DNA of 64,000 nucleotides, from the NCBI GenBank assembly GCA_021203065.1, contig JAJQBX010000018.1:1-64000 (forward strand), read 5' to 3'. The stretch is from Oscillospiraceae bacterium (GTDB taxonomy: Bacteria; Bacillota; Clostridia; Oscillospirales; Ruminococcaceae). The notes beneath the pieces were generated by a model. That model worked only from the letters and a program-made list of their open reading frames with translations, had not been told where the DNA came from and did no database searches. Below, in pieces: positions 1 through 8,579 of the stretch. The position numbers and the translations under genes were made by a program. Each line of letters begins with the position of its first letter. Position 1 is the stretch's first letter.

Positions 1-29
1 ATTATATCACACGTTCTTGCTCTTGTCAA
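1..29 (-). promoter_or_regulatory. Sigma-A promoter reading out of the left edge
   Basis: On the minus strand TTGACA (24-29) and TATAAT (1-6) are separated by exactly 17 bp, a perfect vegetative consensus. Transcription would start outside the window, so the gene served is unknown. It is the second of two tandem leftward promoters. Confidence 0.75.
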
Positions 30-121
30 GCCCTTTTTTCAAATTTTTTTCGAAAAGTTTTTCAGAGCTTTTTAAGAGGACATTTTTTATCCGCTCGGTT
101 TCCCTTGCGGACAGTGTTAAT

Positions 122-150
122 AATATACCACATGGCGAGTGCGTTGTCAA
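122..150 (-). promoter_or_regulatory. Upstream tandem sigma-A promoter, leftward
   Basis: TTGACA (145-150) and TATATT (122-127) with a 17-bp spacer on the minus strand. It lies about 120 bp upstream of the edge promoter. The stretch between them (30-121) has no open reading frame of note and only a short GTCCGC/GCGGAT inverted repeat near 90-115, so it is either a long leader or a very short RNA. Confidence 0.65.
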
Positions 151-263
151 GAGGTATTTTGCAAAAAATTCGAGGAAATTTTTAGCCGAAATTTGTCTTC
201 GGCTTGTCTATGTTAAAATCGGCACATTTCGGCTGTATCTCGAGCACTTTCTTCTCAACAGTT

Positions 264-294
264 CAAAAAAAGAAGCCCGAAAATGAGCTTCTTT
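264..294 (-). terminator. Rho-independent terminator after rplS
   Basis: On the minus strand a GAAGC...GCTTC stem (271-292) is followed directly by a run of seven T, 14 bp past the rplS stop codon. It separates rplS from the two leftward promoters at 1-150. Confidence 0.8.
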
Positions 295-307
295 TCTGAG
301 TCGATTA

Positions 308-652
308 TTATCTGATGGCGTCCTTGGTCTTGGCAGCCTTACCAACTCTGTCTCTGAGATAGTAGAGCTTGGCTCTTCTGACCTTAGCGAGTCTGACGAC
401 CTCAACCTTTTCAACGACCGGAGAATGGAGAGGAAATACTCTCTCAACGCCGCAACCATGCGAAAGTCTGCGAACCGTAAAGGTTTCGCTGATGCCACCG
501 TGCTTGCGGGCGATTACAGTTCCTTCAAAGACCTGAATTCTCGACTTGTCACCCTCCTGAATTCTGACGTGTACCCTTACGGTATCACCGACAGCAAACT
601 GAGGAACCTCTGATTTCATGCTCGACTGAGCGATTGTTTTTAAAGCGTCCAC
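308..652 (-). CDS. rplS: 50S ribosomal protein L19
   Basis: A 114-residue protein of the usual L19 length. It contains the family's central beta-barrel pattern ([14 protein letters not shown], then [13 protein letters not shown]) and the basic C-terminal segment [19 protein letters not shown]19 sits at the 30S-50S interface of the ribosome. The start is taken as GTG at 652 because AGGAGG lies 8-9 bases before it; the ATG 10 codons upstream has no ribosome site and would add a non-conserved extension. The gene is monocistronic in this window, with its own promoter, a leader of about 155 nt and a terminator. Confidence 0.96.
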   Translation of the reverse strand: MDALKTIAQSSMKSEVPQFAVGDTVRVHVRIQEGDKSRIQVFEGTVIARKHGGISETFTVRRLSHGCGVERVFPLHSPVVEKVEVVRLAKVRRAKLYYLRDRVGKAAKTKDAIR

Positions 653-809
653 TTTAAAACTCCTCCTGTTAATTTCAGACATTCATACACTTCTATCAGT
701 CTCCTTGGACTGCTTGCCGAAGTCAGAGGACTATCCGCTTTAATGTCATGTTATTAAAACCGGCATTAACCCCCAATTGCGTTCGGAAAACGCAACGGAA
801 TTCAAATGC
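653..809 (-). promoter_or_regulatory. Candidate structured leader of rplS
   Basis: The roughly 155-nt untranslated leader holds a 7-bp hairpin (TTGCGTT/AACGCAA, about 775-796), a TTTAAT/ATTAAA stem further down and a nested AGTC...GACT structure at about 692-728. L19 mRNA leaders that bind L19 are known in Firmicutes; assignment to that family is inference, since the Rfam model was not run. Confidence 0.35.
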
Positions 810-815
810 TTTAAT

Positions 816-844
816 ATTATATCACATCGGGCATTGCGTTTCAA
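816..844 (-). promoter_or_regulatory. rplS promoter
   Basis: TTGAAA (839-844), 17-bp spacer and TATAAT (816-821) on the minus strand, upstream of rplS and just downstream of the M50 protease stop codon. It makes rplS independent of the long operon before it. Confidence 0.8.
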
Positions 845-912
845 TAGTGAGAATCGTAAAATTCACAGTTTCCAAGACTTTCGATTCTGTTAAATTTGCA
901 CAAACGCTGTCC

Positions 913-1461
913 TCATGCTTCTCTGTCTATCAGCTCTGAAGCGACTATTACGAATAGTGTCATGAGCTGAGAAATTGAAATTCCCTCCGGTGCAGTCATT
1001 GCAGAGGCAAAGAAAACTGAAATCAACGCAAATATTGTGATTTCTGAAACTGCCTTAAGCGGTTTTTCGCTGTTTGGGAGAAGAAGCCGGAGGATCATTC
1101 CTCCATCGAAATAGCTCACGGGCATCAGATTGAAAAGTGCAATTGCGAGATTTATAGGGTCTCGTAAAATCAGAGCGAATGCAAGGTTTGTGAGACAACC
1201 GGCGGAGTAAATTATGAGCCTTGCGGGCTTGCTCAGCTCTTCAATGTCAGCTGAGATGCCGATTCCGCCGCCGTAGAAGCGGATAGCCGTTACTTCTGCT
1301 CCTGTGAGCCTCATTGCGAGAAGATGCCCGAGCTCGTGGACGAAGCAGAAAAGGAGGCATATTCCGGTTATTCCGTTCGGCTCAAGAAAGCTTACAGCTG
1401 TAACCAGCAGGAAACCGAAGCCGATGCGGAAGTCTGTTTTTAGAATTCTGAATGATAACAT
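913..1461 (-). CDS. M50 site-2 protease, SpoIVFB-like
   Basis: A 182-residue, very hydrophobic protein with the zinc motif HELGH at about residues 42-46 and the second M50 motif, NLMPVSYFDGG, at about 111-121, whose Asp supplies the third zinc ligand. Intramembrane proteases of this family cut membrane-bound regulators; SpoIVFB cuts pro-sigma-K. At 182 residues it is clearly shorter than SpoIVFB of Bacillus (about 290) and has no CBS domain. It directly follows spoVM, which supports a sporulation role, but a general M50 protease is equally compatible. The ATG at 1461 has no good ribosome site, so the start is the weakest part of the call. Confidence 0.8.
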   Translation of the reverse strand: MLSFRILKTDFRIGFGFLLVTAVSFLEPNGITGICLLFCFVHELGHLLAMRLTGAEVTAIRFYGGGIGISADIEELSKPARLIIYSAGCLTNLAFALILRDPINLAIALFNLMPVSYFDGGMILRLLLPNSEKPLKAVSEITIFALISVFFASAMTAPEGISISQLMTLFVIVASELIDREA

Positions 1462-1522
1462 ACTGAATTCTATTTGCGATTTTTCAAGAAAATGTCCCCC
1501 GATTTCTCAAGGGACACAGTTT

Positions 1523-1609
1523 TCAGCATCCGATTTCTTTTTTGATACCGAAGATAGCTCTCAGAATGCCTCTTATAGGCTTTGACGGCTTGACGATTAC
1601 AACTTTCAC
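1523..1609 (-). CDS. spoVM: Stage V sporulation protein M (tiny amphipathic peptide)
   Basis: A 28-codon gene: GTG at 1609, AGGAGGG ending six bases before it (1616-1622), TGA at 1523. The peptide starts MKVVIVKPSK and continues GILRAIFGIKK. Aligned without gaps to Bacillus SpoVM, Lys2, Ile/Val6, Lys7, Lys10, Gly14, Ile15, Arg17, Ala18 and Gly21 match. SpoVM is an amphipathic helix that marks the convex forespore membrane and anchors SpoIVA, the spore-coat ATPase. The place agrees too: Bacillus has prpC-prkC-rsgA-rpe-thiN-spoVM; here rpe and thiN are missing and spoVM follows rsgA by 54 bp. The Bacillus Pro9 is Ser here, with prolines at 8 and 11 instead. Confidence 0.88.
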   Translation of the reverse strand: MKVVIVKPSKPIRGILRAIFGIKKEIGC

Positions 1610-1663
1610 TTCGTTCCCTCCTACTATGTATTTCTATATAGTATTCGGTTTGAGAGAAAGTTG

Positions 1664-2563
1664 CTAACGCTTCTTTCCGTCCTTGAGCTCCCATGGCTTG
1701 ATGAGGGAGGCTTCACGATACATCTCGCAATAGCTTCTGTGGCGGCTTTCGGATATTTTGCCGTCACCTAAAGCTTCCAGAATCGCACAACCGGTCTCTT
1801 TTGTGTGCGAGCAGTCCTGAAAACGGCAGCTGCCGAGGTATTCACGGAATTCAGGGAAGCAGTCTGCGAGCTCGTCTTTAAAAATGGTGTCGTACTTTCC
1901 GGTCTCGAATGTCGAGAAGCCGGGAGTGTCAGCTATGTAACCGCCGCAGTCGAGCTTGAAAATATCTACTCTGCGTGTGGTATGCTTGCCTCTTCCAAGG
2001 CTTTTACTTATCTCGGCTGTTGCAAGCCCAAGCTCCGGGCAGATATTATTGATGGTGGAGGACTTTCCCGAACCGGAATTTCCGCAGAATGCGGAAAACT
2101 TGCCCCGAAGAGCCTCTTTCACCTCATCACAGCCATCGCCGGTTTCATTATTGACCTCGAAAACGGGGTAAACTCCCCGATAGATCTTCACATAGTCGTC
2201 AGCAGGCTGCTTGTCCGTCTTCGTGAATACTATCACCGAATCTATTCCCTTATACTGAGCTACAGCGGAAAACTTGTCGAGCATCAGAAGATTCGGCGGA
2301 GGCTCGCAGGTCGACATTATGAAAACCATCTGATCGAGGTTCGCAAGCGGCGGTCTTATAATCTCGTTACGCCGGGGCTTGATTTCTGTGATAAGCGGTT
2401 CTGCGCTCTCTGCCGTCTCAAAAATGACATTATCGCCACAGCAAGGAGAGATATTCCTTTGCCGGAATATCCCTTTTGCCTTGCAGGTGTAAATTTCTCC
2501 ATCAAGTGACGCTACCTTGTAGCCTGTGCCGAAAGCACTTATTATAACTCCGTCCAAAATCAT
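1664..2563 (-). CDS. rsgA: Ribosome small-subunit GTPase RsgA
   Basis: A 299-residue circularly permuted GTPase that helps mature the 30S subunit. Visible in order: an N-terminal OB fold, the G4 motif FTKTDK (about 113-118), the P-loop GNSGSGKSS (about 161-169), G3 DTPG (about 215), and the C-terminal zinc site C-x4-C-x-H-x5-C (about 245-258). Length and motif order fit RsgA/CpgA/YloQ. Its stop lies 54 bp before spoVM and its start overlaps the end of prkC by one base. In Bacillus this protein is a substrate of PrkC, which agrees with the shared operon. Confidence 0.95.
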   Translation of the reverse strand: MILDGVIISAFGTGYKVASLDGEIYTCKAKGIFRQRNISPCCGDNVIFETAESAEPLITEIKPRRNEIIRPPLANLDQMVFIMSTCEPPPNLLMLDKFSAVAQYKGIDSVIVFTKTDKQPADDYVKIYRGVYPVFEVNNETGDGCDEVKEALRGKFSAFCGNSGSGKSSTINNICPELGLATAEISKSLGRGKHTTRRVDIFKLDCGGYIADTPGFSTFETGKYDTIFKDELADCFPEFREYLGSCRFQDCSHTKETGCAILEALGDGKISESRHRSYCEMYREASLIKPWELKDGKKR

Positions 2564-4740
2564 CAGGAATCAATAATTGTGAACGCAGTCGTCAGATAAG
2601 TAGTGCGATAGTATGTGCCGGTGTCGAAATCGATCTCATACTCGGCGAACGTCATCTGAAGTCCCGTTCTCGGGCTCTTTGCCATGACATAAACGGTCAT
2701 TGAGCCCTCACCGGTGAGCGTTACAGAAAGCGTTCCTCCGGCGTACTGTGCGCCGTTCATTGTGATTGTGCTGGTGAGTGCTTCACCGTTGTCGCTGTTA
2801 TATACAGTTATATAATAGGTGTTGGTTGCCTTTGCCGGAATGTCGATATTGAGCACAACTGTATTTCCGGTGGTGGTTGTGTCGGTATTATCCGTATCGG
2901 TTGTTCCTCCATCGATGATGATTCCGGGATATGTGGTAGTAGTATCGCCGCCAAGATCCTCCTCGTCGAGGTCTACCTCCTCTTCCTCGGTTACAGTTCC
3001 GTCGGAGACATAGATTGTGACTGTTGTGTTTCTCGTTACCGTTTCACCGGCTTCAACGCTCTGGTCGATTACCGTTCCGGCTTCTTCGCTCGATTCAACA
3101 TACTGGGTCTTTGCGACGAGATAGTTATCCTCAAGAAGCGTCTGGGCTTCGGATGCGGTCTTTCCTACAAGCGAGGGAACTGTTGTATCCTCAACAGAAG
3201 GACCGATACTGACATAGACCTTGACGGTTGTCCCCTCTTCAACAGTTGAGTAAGCAACAGGGTCGGTCTTGACGACATAGCCGGATGAAATATCGTCGCT
3301 TTCAATCTCGACTCGCTGAACTGTGAGCGATTCGCCTGTCAGTGCGGCGTAAGCGGATGAATAATGATAATTGACGACGTCGGGGATTGTAACGGTTCGA
3401 GTACCCTTACTTACAGTAACCTTTATGGCGTCGCCGACCTTGACAATTCTGCCCTCAGCCTTTTCCTGCTCCATGATAATGCCAGACTCATATTCTGAGC
3501 TGTATTCTTCCGAAGCGACAAGCTGGATTTCCGGATAAAGCGAACGAGCTTCATAGTAGTTTAGCCCTATGAGATTTGGCATTGTGTAGTCATTCGATGA
3601 AGATGCAGTTGTCTGGAATGCGCCCATGATGACATTTGCCATGAATAGCGTAGCTACGATGATGGCGGTTACTGTCATTGCCGCAAGAATCGGGAGGATA
3701 TAGTTGTGGCGTGGACGATCGTCATCGTCGTCATCGTCATCCTCTTCGGGATATTCCTCCGGTTCTTCCTGAATCGGCTCTGGCTTTGGCTTTTCTTTTT
3801 TGACCTTCGGCTTCGCTGTGCGCTTTTTGGTGACAGAAGCGATGAGCTTTCCTGTTCCCGACTGCTGTTCCGGTCTCTTGACCGGCTCGTCGAAGTAGCC
3901 GAATGTAACGCTCTGGTCGTTCTTGAAAGCCTCGATGTCACGGATCATACCGGACGCTGACTGGTATCTCTTTGTCGGGTCCTTCTCCATAGCACGGAGG
4001 ACTATTTCCTCAAGACCCTTATAGATTGACGAGTTATATTCTGACGGTCTTACCGGCTCTTCGTTCATGTGCTTCAGGGCTACTGCAACGGGAGTTTCGC
4101 CGTCAAAGGGCTTTCTTCCGGTGAGCATTTCATACATCATGGCACCAACAGAATAGATGTCTCCACGCTCGTCGGTGCGCTCGCCCCTTGCCTGTTCGGG
4201 AGAGACGTAGTGAACAGAGCCCATGGTGCGCTCGGTGTTCGAGCCGGCGTTCTGGCGTGAGAAGCAAGCGATTCCGAAGTCCATCACCTTGATTGTGCCG
4301 TCGGCAAGGAGCATCACGTTCTGCGGCTTGATGTCACGGTGGATGATTCCCCTGTCGTGGGCAAGCTGCAAAGCCCTCAGAATCTGGATGGTATAGTGGA
4401 CACATTCACGCCACTGGAGCATTCCTTTCTGCTCAATGCACTCCTTGAGGGTGATGCCGTTGATATACTCCATTACTATATACTGGAGGTCATGCTCATA
4501 ACCGACATCGAAAATCTTTACTATATTAGGATGAGACAGAACGGCGATGGCTCTGCTCTCATTTCTGAAATATCTGACGAATTCCTCGTTCTCGGAAAAT
4601 TCCCGCTTAAGTATCTTTACAGCGACGGTTCTGTTTTCCATTATGTCTACGCCTTTATAGACGTCAGACATTCCGCCGACACCGATAAGCTCGGTGATCT
4701 GGTATCTTCCGTCAAGCTTCAGACCGATGAATTTATCCAT
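2563..4740 (-). CDS. prkC: Ser/Thr protein kinase with PASTA domains (PrkC)
   Basis: A 725-residue membrane kinase. The cytoplasmic kinase domain (about 10-270) has the Gly loop GVGGMSDVYKG, the VAVK lysine, HRDIKPQN and DFG. A basic/acidic linker with a run of eight Asp (about 333-340) leads to one transmembrane helix (about 347-370). Outside follow three PASTA repeats (about 387-590), which bind muropeptides in this family, then an Asp/Glu/Thr-rich spacer and a beta-rich C-terminal domain of about 100 residues. PrkC senses cell-wall fragments and, in spore formers, triggers germination. It lies 21 bp after the prpC phosphatase gene, its usual partner. The number of PASTA repeats is read by eye. 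Confidence 0.95.
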   Translation of the reverse strand: MDKFIGLKLDGRYQITELIGVGGMSDVYKGVDIMENRTVAVKILKREFSENEEFVRYFRNESRAIAVLSHPNIVKIFDVGYEHDLQYIVMEYINGITLKECIEQKGMLQWRECVHYTIQILRALQLAHDRGIIHRDIKPQNVMLLADGTIKVMDFGIACFSRQNAGSNTERTMGSVHYVSPEQARGERTDERGDIYSVGAMMYEMLTGRKPFDGETPVAVALKHMNEEPVRPSEYNSSIYKGLEEIVLRAMEKDPTKRYQSASGMIRDIEAFKNDQSVTFGYFDEPVKRPEQQSGTGKLIASVTKKRTAKPKVKKEKPKPEPIQEEPEEYPEEDDDDDDDDRPRHNYILPILAAMTVTAIIVATLFMANVIMGAFQTTASSSNDYTMPNLIGLNYYEARSLYPEIQLVASEEYSSEYESGIIMEQEKAEGRIVKVGDAIKVTVSKGTRTVTIPDVVNYHYSSAYAALTGESLTVQRVEIESDDISSGYVVKTDPVAYSTVEEGTTVKVYVSIGPSVEDTTVPSLVGKTASEAQTLLEDNYLVAKTQYVESSEEAGTVIDQSVEAGETVTRNTTVTIYVSDGTVTEEEEVDLDEEDLGGDTTTTYPGIIIDGGTTDTDNTDTTTTGNTVVLNIDIPAKATNTYYITVYNSDNGEALTSTITMNGAQYAGGTLSVTLTGEGSMTVYVMAKSPRTGLQMTFAEYEIDFDTGTYYRTTYLTTAFTIIDS

Positions 4741-4761
4741 TCAAAACCTGCTCCTTTCCTT

Positions 4762-5490
4762 TTAAACCGATATGAGTACGGCTGTTATGTTATCCTTGCC
4801 GCCCCGGGAGTTTGCCGCATCGATGAGCTCGTTTACGGCATGTTCGATTGGCTGTTTGTAAGATAACTCGTATATCTGCTCGTTTGTCAGATAGTTGGTG
4901 AGTCCGTCGGTGCAGATGAGAATATATTCACCGCCGGTGAGGTCAAGCTCAAAGTAGTCAGTCTCAACCATTTTATCCACTCCCACAGCACGTGTGATGA
5001 CGTTTTTCATCTTGTGACTGCGCATCTCGTCCTCACTTATCATTCCGTTTGAGTAGAGATATTCTACAACCGTATGGTCGTTTGTTATCTGGGTGATGCC
5101 ATTATCGTCCATGAGATACGCCCTTGAATCGCCGACACTCGTTATACTTAAGAGATTCTTATGTACCAGTGCGGCGACACAAGTCGTTCCCATTCCGGCA
5201 TCGTGTTCGTCCTCGAGGCTCTTGTTGTAGACAATTGAGTTTGCCGCCTCAACAGAGGTTATAAGAAGCGATTTGACGCTCTTTGGCTCCATATCCGGTC
5301 TGTAACTGAGCTGGACACGCTCGTAGACAGCGTTTGAGGTCATCTCGCTGGCAAGACCGCCGGATGCCGCTCCGCCCATGCCGTCACAGACGACAGCGAA
5401 AACCGTGTTGTCATCTATTGCACAGATTCTGAATTTATCCTGATTTTCTTCCCGAAGCTTTCCTATATCGGTTTTTCCAGCTGCAAACAC
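4762..5490 (-). CDS. prpC: PP2C-type Ser/Thr phosphatase PrpC (Stp)
   Basis: A 242-residue metal-dependent phosphatase. PP2C motifs in order: REENQD near 13-18, CDGMGG near 35-40, GDSRAYLMD near 118, CTDGLTN near 193 and GGKDNITAV near the C-terminus; the aspartates bind the Mn/Mg pair. It removes phosphates placed by PrkC, whose gene follows directly. No membrane segment, so cytoplasmic. rlmN ends 17 bp upstream, so it is read as part of the yicC operon. Confidence 0.95.
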   Translation of the reverse strand: MFAAGKTDIGKLREENQDKFRICAIDDNTVFAVVCDGMGGAASGGLASEMTSNAVYERVQLSYRPDMEPKSVKSLLITSVEAANSIVYNKSLEDEHDAGMGTTCVAALVHKNLLSITSVGDSRAYLMDDNGITQITNDHTVVEYLYSNGMISEDEMRSHKMKNVITRAVGVDKMVETDYFELDLTGGEYILICTDGLTNYLTNEQIYELSYKQPIEHAVNELIDAANSRGGKDNITAVLISV

Positions 5491-5507
5491 ATTGTCACCT
5501 CCAATTG

Positions 5508-6539
5508 CTAAATTTCGTATTCCCGCCTGAGTTGTCCGCAGGCGGCGTCTATATCTGCGCCAAGAGTCCTTCTTACTGTCGCATTCACGCCAAGACCCGT
5601 CAGCTTTTTACAGAAGCTTTCGGCGGCTGGTCGTGACGAGTGGAACTCCCGCTCTTTTATCTTATTGACTGGTATTATATTTATATGCGACGGCATTCCG
5701 CTTACTAATTTAGCAAGGGCTTTTGCGTCCTCCATCGTATCGTTAGTGCCGTCTATGAGGGCATATTCAAATGAGATTCGTCTGCCGGTTGTAGCGAAAT
5801 AGTCACGACAGGCTTTCATCAGCTCTTCGATGTGGTATCGGTTATTGACCGGCATCAGCTCGCTTCGCTTTTCATCAGTAGTTGCGTGAAGAGAGATTGA
5901 AAGGGTGAGCCCGAGATTAAGTGAAGCCAAGTCATATATCCTGTCTACAAGCCCGCAGGTTGAAAGGGAAACGTGCCGCAGGCTCATATTCGTGCCCTTT
6001 TCACTCGAAAGAAGCATAAGAAATCTTACGACATTATCGAAATTGTCAAGCGGCTCGCCGATTCCCATCAGGACTATGCTTGAGACCTTGCGTCCGGATA
6101 TTCTTTCTGCTTCATAGAGCTGCAAGAGAATTTCTGAGGGTTTGAGGCTTCGCTTGAAGCCGGCAATAGTTGAAGCGCAGAACCTGCAGCCCATCTTGCA
6201 ACCGACCTGAGTTGAGACGCAGAGAGAATCGCCATGCTCATAGCTCATGAGGACTGTTTCAATATGGTTGCCGTCGGAGAGCTCGAACAGGAACTTTTCG
6301 GTTTCATCGAGGCTTGATTTGAGGTTTCGCACACATGAAAGCTTTTCTATATAGAATTCGCCCGAGAGCTTTTCACGGAGCGGAAGCGAAAGATTAGTCA
6401 TCTCTGAGAAATCGGTTACCCGCTTTTTGTGAAGCCATTCGTAAATCTGCGATGCCCTAAAGCTCTTTTCGCCGAGGGCTTTCATACTTTCCGTCAGCTC
6501 TTCAAGGCTCATTGATAGTATATCGGTCAAGATTTTCAC
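5508..6539 (-). CDS. rlmN: 23S rRNA/tRNA adenine-C2 methyltransferase RlmN
   Basis: A 343-residue radical-SAM enzyme that methylates C2 of A2503 in 23S rRNA and A37 of some tRNAs. The iron-sulphur motif C-x3-C-x2-C (CKMGCRFC) is at about 112-119, and the catalytic mono-cysteine of the family lies in DAACGQLR near 335. The GEPLDN motif is present. Its start overlaps the end of rsmB by four bases (ATGA type), so the two RNA methyltransferases are translationally coupled. Confidence 0.96.
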   Translation of the reverse strand: MKILTDILSMSLEELTESMKALGEKSFRASQIYEWLHKKRVTDFSEMTNLSLPLREKLSGEFYIEKLSCVRNLKSSLDETEKFLFELSDGNHIETVLMSYEHGDSLCVSTQVGCKMGCRFCASTIAGFKRSLKPSEILLQLYEAERISGRKVSSIVLMGIGEPLDNFDNVVRFLMLLSSEKGTNMSLRHVSLSTCGLVDRIYDLASLNLGLTLSISLHATTDEKRSELMPVNNRYHIEELMKACRDYFATTGRRISFEYALIDGTNDTMEDAKALAKLVSGMPSHINIIPVNKIKEREFHSSRPAAESFCKKLTGLGVNATVRRTLGADIDAACGQLRREYEI

Positions 6540-7834
6540 CTTATTCTTAAGAATTTCGCCATGAAGAATCCGTCGCCGCCATAGGGACAGGTTGCGGGGG
6601 TTATGGTTACCTTGTAGTCGTCGAAGTGACTGAGCTTACAGCCCTCGAAATCAGGGTTTTCCTGCAGGAATTTCTCTGCAATCATGTCGTTCTCGGCACG
6701 ATTCAGTGTACAGGTTGAGTAGACTAATATGCCTCCCGGCTTCACATAACGTGATGAAGTCTTCAGTATTTCATACTGCACTGCCGGGAACTGACTCAGG
6801 TCTCTCTCCGATGAGTAGTTATATTTGATCTCCGGCTTGCGCCCTATCACTCCGAGACCGGAGCAAGGGACGTCGCAGAGGACTCTGTCAGCCATAGGGA
6901 TATTATCATTAAATAGCTTTGCGTTGTTTGTAGAGGCTGAGATTATACCAAGCTTCAGCCTTTTTGCGCCCTCTGTGATTAACTTAGCACGCTTTTCGTG
7001 AAGATCAAAGGCTAAAACTCTACCGGTATCATTCATGATTTCGGCTGTTGTAAAAGCCTTTCCTCCGGGCGCGGAACAGACATCCAAGACGGTTTCGTAT
7101 TCTTTTGCGCCGAGCTCAGCGGCACATAGCTGGCAGGAGGCGTCCTGAACGTGGAGCATGCCTTTTTTGTAGGCTGAGAGCTTTTCGGCGGTGCTGCAGT
7201 TTTTAAGGTCGTAGCAGTCTCTGATTGCTTCATTCGGAACGGCTTCTATGCCGTCATTGGCAAGCTCAGCAATTATATCTGAAATATCGAATTTACAGGT
7301 GTTGAGCCTGACGGTTGTCGGAGGTCTTCCAAGTGAAGACTTGAGAATAGAAAGTGCAACCTCTTCGCCATAGTCCCGAAGCCACATATTGACGAGCCAT
7401 TCGGGGCAGGAATACTCAAGGGATAAGCTACCGTCCGGAAGCTTCTTTCCGTCACGGATGAAGCTTCTGAGAACTGCATTTACGAAGCCGGAAGCAGACT
7501 GATTATTAAGCTTTGCAAGCTTTACGCTCTCGTCGACGGCGGCACTGTCGGGGACTGAGTCCATATATAGAAGCTGATATACTCCCATCCGGAGGATTTC
7601 CCGGACTTCGAGAGAAAGCTTTTCTATAGGTCTGCGGGAATACTTCGCTATCACTGCATCAAGGGTGATTCTTCTTTCGATTACGCCGTAGTATAGTGCC
7701 GATATGAAGCGTCGGTCGATGTCGGAAAGGTCACGGTTCTTTGATAAGGTATTGTCGAGGGCTAACCCGGAAAAGCTCGAATTTTTCTCTACCTTGACAA
7801 GTAGCCCCAAACAAATCTCTCTCGGTGTCTGCAT
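6536..7834 (-). CDS. rsmB: 16S rRNA m5C967 methyltransferase RsmB
   Basis: A 432-residue protein: an N-terminal NusB-like RNA-binding domain (about 1-140) and a SAM-dependent Rossmann domain with DVCSAPGGK (about 245-253), DVPCSG (about 318-323) and the catalytic YSTCTLNR (about 369-376). The two cysteines are those of m5C methyltransferases. It matches the Sun/RsmB family in length and domain order. It sits between the YugP peptidase gene and rlmN, as in many Clostridia. Confidence 0.94.
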   Translation of the reverse strand: MQTPREICLGLLVKVEKNSSFSGLALDNTLSKNRDLSDIDRRFISALYYGVIERRITLDAVIAKYSRRPIEKLSLEVREILRMGVYQLLYMDSVPDSAAVDESVKLAKLNNQSASGFVNAVLRSFIRDGKKLPDGSLSLEYSCPEWLVNMWLRDYGEEVALSILKSSLGRPPTTVRLNTCKFDISDIIAELANDGIEAVPNEAIRDCYDLKNCSTAEKLSAYKKGMLHVQDASCQLCAAELGAKEYETVLDVCSAPGGKAFTTAEIMNDTGRVLAFDLHEKRAKLITEGAKRLKLGIISASTNNAKLFNDNIPMADRVLCDVPCSGLGVIGRKPEIKYNYSSERDLSQFPAVQYEILKTSSRYVKPGGILVYSTCTLNRAENDMIAEKFLQENPDFEGCKLSHFDDYKVTITPATCPYGGDGFFMAKFLRIR

Positions 7835-7858
7835 TTATATTTCTACTTTCGTTATGAT

Positions 7859-8566
7859 TTATCTTCTTCTCGAACCCCTGCCGCCGACTATCAGAAGAAG
7901 CCTCAGTATAGTTGCAAGGGTTGAAACCAGCGATGCAACATAGGTCAACGCTGCCGCGGAAAGAACCTTTCTTGCCATCGGGAGTTCGTTTTCTGTAAGA
8001 ATCGCTTCGCTCTCGAGGGTATGAAGAGCACGACTGCTTGCGTTGAATTCAACCGGCAGAGTTACCGCCTGAAATACAGCCATCAGGCAATAGAGCAGAA
8101 CTCCGAACATGGCGATATAGTAGCTTCCGAACAAGAGTCCTACGGCTAAAATTATAAAGCCGAATGTCGAACCGATATTTGTTACCGGGACAAGCATTGA
8201 GCGGATTCTTATCGGCGCATAGTCCTGAGCATACTGGACTGCGTGACCGCATTCGTGGGCGGCGATTCCTATTGCCGCAACCGATGTTGAAGCATAGGTG
8301 GTGTCGGAGAGTGAAACCACTCCCGTTTTCGGGTTGTAGTTGTCGGTCATGCTCCCTTGGATATGAACGACCTGAACATTATAAAGACCATTATGGTCGA
8401 GGATTCTTCTTGCTACCTCTGCGCCTGTGAGCCCCCGGGCATTTCTTACCTCGGAATATTTCCGGACGGTGGAATTCACCCTGAACTGGGCATAGAGCGC
8501 AAACAAAAGTGCAGGAAGAAGTATTATCAGATATGAAAAATTATAGCTGTAATAGTAGTAGGGCAT
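7859..8566 (-). CDS. YugP-family zinc metallopeptidase
   Basis: A 235-residue membrane protein of the neutral zinc metallopeptidase family (YugP). It has an N-terminal membrane segment after a tyrosine-rich start (MPYYYYSYN), the zinc motif HECGH at about 104-108 and two or three further membrane helices. The physiological substrate is unknown. It is commonly found next to fmt and rsmB in Clostridia, as here (14 bp after fmt, 24 bp before rsmB). Confidence 0.9.
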   Translation of the reverse strand: MPYYYYSYNFSYLIILLPALLFALYAQFRVNSTVRKYSEVRNARGLTGAEVARRILDHNGLYNVQVVHIQGSMTDNYNPKTGVVSLSDTTYASTSVAAIGIAAHECGHAVQYAQDYAPIRIRSMLVPVTNIGSTFGFIILAVGLLFGSYYIAMFGVLLYCLMAVFQAVTLPVEFNASSRALHTLESEAILTENELPMARKVLSAAALTYVASLVSTLATILRLLLIVGGRGSRRR

Positions 8567-8579
8567 TTTCAGTTCCTTT

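Noticed and set aside
1625-1665. Possible sigma-E promoter before spoVM (AATACATA and GAATA)
   Set aside because: The spacing between the two boxes is about 9 bp, not 14-15; with a long operon upstream no separate promoter could be supported.
1470-1694. 74-residue minus-strand frame over the rsgA-spoVM junction
   Set aside because: It has no ribosome site, is rich in Arg/Ser without a fold pattern and lies out of frame over the real spoVM gene.
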